Notes under the pieces: model-generated | Told to the model about the DNA's origin: nothing | The model's database searches: none | What the model saw: the letters and a program-made list of their open reading frames with translations, nothing else | Origin: Parasedimentitalea denitrificans | GTDB lineage: Bacteria; Pseudomonadota; Alphaproteobacteria; Rhodobacterales; Rhodobacteraceae | Length of the DNA: 64,000 bases | Direction of reading: 5' to 3' | Assembly (NCBI RefSeq): GCF_011813015.1 | Contig: NZ_QHLQ01000012.1 | Span: forward strand, 62,001 to 126,000 | Shown here: piece after piece, positions 62,088 through 64,000 of the stretch | How positions within the stretch are numbered: the first letter of the stretch is position 1 | How the letters are laid out: the number at the start of each line of letters is the position of its first letter | Program-made: the position numbers and the translations under genes

Positions 62088-64000
62088 ATGGACTTAAATA
62101 AGTTCACCGAGCGGGCACGGGGTTTCGTGCAGGCCGCTCAGACTATTGCCCTGCGGGAAGAGCACCAGAGACTGGTGCCCGAGCATATTCTAAAAGCATT
62201 GATGGATGACGATCAGGGGCTTGCCAGTAACCTGATCAGCCGTGCAGGTGGCGCGCCGTCACAGGTTGTGGATGCGCTGGAAACAGCCCTATCGAAACAC
62301 TCCAAGGTCAGCGGCGACGCAAGCCAGATCTACATGGATGGCCAAACTGCCAAAGTTCTGGCCGAGGCCGAGAAACTAGCCACCAAGGCAGGTGACAGCT
62401 TTGTCCCGGTCGAACGGGTGCTGATGGCCCTGTGCATGGTCAAATCCAAGGCCAAGGATGCATTGGATGCCGGCGGTGTCACCGCGCAGCGCCTGAACGA
62501 GGCGATCAACGACATCCGCAAAGGCCGTACCGCCGACAGTGCCAGCGCTGAAGAAGGTTATGACGCGCTGAAAAAATACGCCCACGACCTGACCGAGGCC
62601 GCACGTGAGGGCAAGATTGACCCTATCATTGGCCGGGACGAGGAAATCCGCCGCGCCATGCAGGTTCTGTCGCGCCGTACCAAAAACAACCCGGTTCTGA
62701 TCGGTGAACCCGGCGTGGGTAAAACCGCCATAGCCGAGGGCATGGCCCTGCGCATCGTCAACGGCGATGTACCAGAATCCCTGCGTGACAAGCAACTGCT
62801 CTCCCTCGATATGGGCGCGCTGATTGCTGGTGCCAAATACCGCGGTGAGTTTGAGGAACGGCTCAAGGCCGTCCTGACCGAGGTGACCGAGGCTGCGGGC
62901 GAAATCATCCTTTTCATTGACGAAATGCACACGCTTGTTGGCGCTGGCAAGGGCGACGGCGCCATGGATGCCGCTAACCTGATCAAACCAGCGCTGGCAC
63001 GGGGTGAGCTGCACTGTATCGGTGCCACCACGCTGGATGAATACCGCAAATACGTTGAAAAAGACGCAGCGCTTGCCCGTCGTTTCCAGCCAGTTGTAGT
63101 CAGTGAACCAACAGTCGAGGACACAATCTCGATCCTGCGCGGCATCAAAGAAAAGTACGAGCTGCACCACGGTGTGCGCATCGCTGACGCCGCTTTGGTT
63201 ACCGCCGCGACCCTGTCACAGCGCTATATCACTGACCGCTTCCTGCCGGACAAAGCCATCGACCTGATGGACGAGGCCGCCAGCCGTCTGCGTATGCAGG
63301 TCGACAGCAAGCCCGAAGAGTTGGACGCGCTTGACCGTCAGATCCTGCAAATGCAGATCGAGGAAGAGGCGCTGAAACTTGAAGACGACGCAGCCTCAGT
63401 TGACCGTTTGGAAACTCTGCAAAAGGAACTGTCCGAACTGCAGGAACAGTCGGCTGAGATGACCGCCCAGTGGCAGTCGGAACGCGACAAGCTTGCCGGT
63501 GCGCGTGACATCAAGGAACTGCTCGACAAGGCTCGCGCCGAACTGGAAATTTCCAAACGCGAAGGCAATCTCGCCAAGGCGGGTGAGCTGTCCTATGGCG
63601 TCATCCCCGAGCTGGAAAAACAGCTGGGTGAGGCTGAAAACCGCGAGGAAAGCGGCTTGATGGTTGAGGAAGCTGTACGCCCCGAACAGATCGCGGGTGT
63701 CATCGAACGCTGGACTGGTATCCCCACGTCCAAGATGCTCGAAGGCGACCGCGAGAAACTGTTGCGGATGGAGGACGAGCTGCATGGCCGCGTCATCGGT
63801 CAGAATGCTGCTGTCACCGCGGTTTCCAATGCGGTGCGCCGTGCCCGTGCCGGCCTAAATGATGAGGGCCGCCCGCTGGGCTCGTTCCTGTTCCTGGGGC
63901 CAACAGGCGTGGGTAAGACCGAGCTGACCAAGGCCGTCGCCGACTTCCTGTTCGACGACGAACACGCCATGGTGCGCATCGACATGTCGGAATACATGGA
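62088..64000 (+). CDS. clpB: Chaperone ClpB (disaggregase), N-terminal two thirds (cut by window edge)
   Basis: About 637 codons are in view. Order: Clp_N repeats (1-145; [22 protein letters not shown]), first AAA+ module (Walker A GEPGVGKT near 205; [16 protein letters not shown]), arginine finger region RRFQPVVV, coiled-coil middle domain (about 400-525), and the start of the second module ([10 protein letters not shown] near 603). With DnaK it resolubilises aggregated proteins. AAGGAGAGACAG precedes ATG 62088, and a heat-shock promoter lies upstream. The rest is outside the window. Confidence 0.96.
   Translation, partial: MDLNKFTERARGFVQAAQTIALREEHQRLVPEHILKALMDDDQGLASNLISRAGGAPSQVVDALETALSKHSKVSGDASQIYMDGQTAKVLAEAEKLATKAGDSFVPVERVLMALCMVKSKAKDALDAGGVTAQRLNEAINDIRKGRTADSASAEEGYDALKKYAHDLTEAAREGKIDPIIGRDEEIRRAMQVLSRRTKNNPVLIGEPGVGKTAIAEGMALRIVNGDVPESLRDKQLLSLDMGALIAGAKYRGEFEERLKAVLTEVTEAAGEIILFIDEMHTLVGAGKGDGAMDAANLIKPALARGELHCIGATTLDEYRKYVEKDAALARRFQPVVVSEPTVEDTISILRGIKEKYELHHGVRIADAALVTAATLSQRYITDRFLPDKAIDLMDEAASRLRMQVDSKPEELDALDRQILQMQIEEEALKLEDDAASVDRLETLQKELSELQEQSAEMTAQWQSERDKLAGARDIKELLDKARAELEISKREGNLAKAGELSYGVIPELEKQLGEAENREESGLMVEEAVRPEQIAGVIERWTGIPTSKMLEGDREKLLRMEDELHGRVIGQNAAVTAVSNAVRRARAGLNDEGRPLGSFLFLGPTGVGKTELTKAVADFLFDDEHAMVRIDMSEYM

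Noticed and set aside
1..64000. CRISPR array, prophage, integron or insertion sequence
   Set aside because: No regularly spaced identical repeats, transposase, integrase or phage structural gene was seen; the dispersed elements are single copies far apart.

Overview
The window looks like chromosomal DNA of an alphaproteobacterium of the Rhodobacteraceae, most likely the marine Roseobacter group. Evidence: the gene content (rpsO, truB, rbfA, dapB, purH, dinB with an N-terminal zinc ribbon, a two-domain ALDH16-type dehydrogenase beside deoC, a SitABCD-type metal transporter, an SDHAF4-like DUF1674 protein), the GC-rich codon use, and short intergenic hairpin elements of a kind I associate with this family (recalled, not searched). 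No phage, insertion sequence, CRISPR array or rRNA operon was seen. The first gene (a glycosyltransferase) and the last (clpB) run off the ends.

Layout. 1-10,500: translation and RNA genes mostly on the minus strand (pnp, rpsO, truB, a DUF2233 gene, rbfA), interrupted by a DMT exporter / ArsR regulator / PLP decarboxylase group between rpsO and pnp, followed by dapB and rpiB. 10,650-19,530: an M16 peptidase pair (one active, one without the zinc motif), a lipoprotein, lspA, purH, a heparinase II/III-like protein, an RsmB-type methyltransferase and an SDHAF4-like gene. 19,600-23,200: deoxyribose breakdown (deoC, DUF1272, ALDH16). 23,378-27,286: a four-gene Mn/Fe/Zn ABC transporter with palindromes upstream. 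27,340-32,450: mutL, rmuC, an adenylate cyclase and DUF3775. 32,685-37,900: two saccharopine-type dehydrogenases with a glutathione transferase, a histidine-phosphatase-fold protein, an M20 hydrolase and a WGR protein. 37,913-40,203: a sulfatase and an SDR.

40,262-52,326 is the most coherent functional block. A hybrid PAS histidine kinase and an OmpR-type regulator diverge from an acyl-CoA synthetase, which is followed by a complete LIV-type ABC transporter (two ATPases, two permeases, one binding protein) and a PaaK-like protein without a normal nucleotide-binding loop. I infer a sensed uptake-and-CoA-activation system for an organic acid; the substrate cannot be read from sequence. Two small membrane-protein genes, one of them antisense, sit inside the operon.

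52,434-56,316 holds the permease and binding protein of a ferric-iron ABC transporter in convergent orientation, separated by a compact mercury module (merT-like, GDCCVxC protein, merR) with a clear MerR operator. The rest contains rpmJ (41 codons), tRNA-Val(GAC), N-formylglutamate amidohydrolase, dinB, a Nudix hydrolase, pyrF, a PEMT-like membrane methyltransferase, a small unknown protein and clpB behind a heat-shock-type promoter.

All family calls were made by reading translated sequence and remembered motifs; no search was run.
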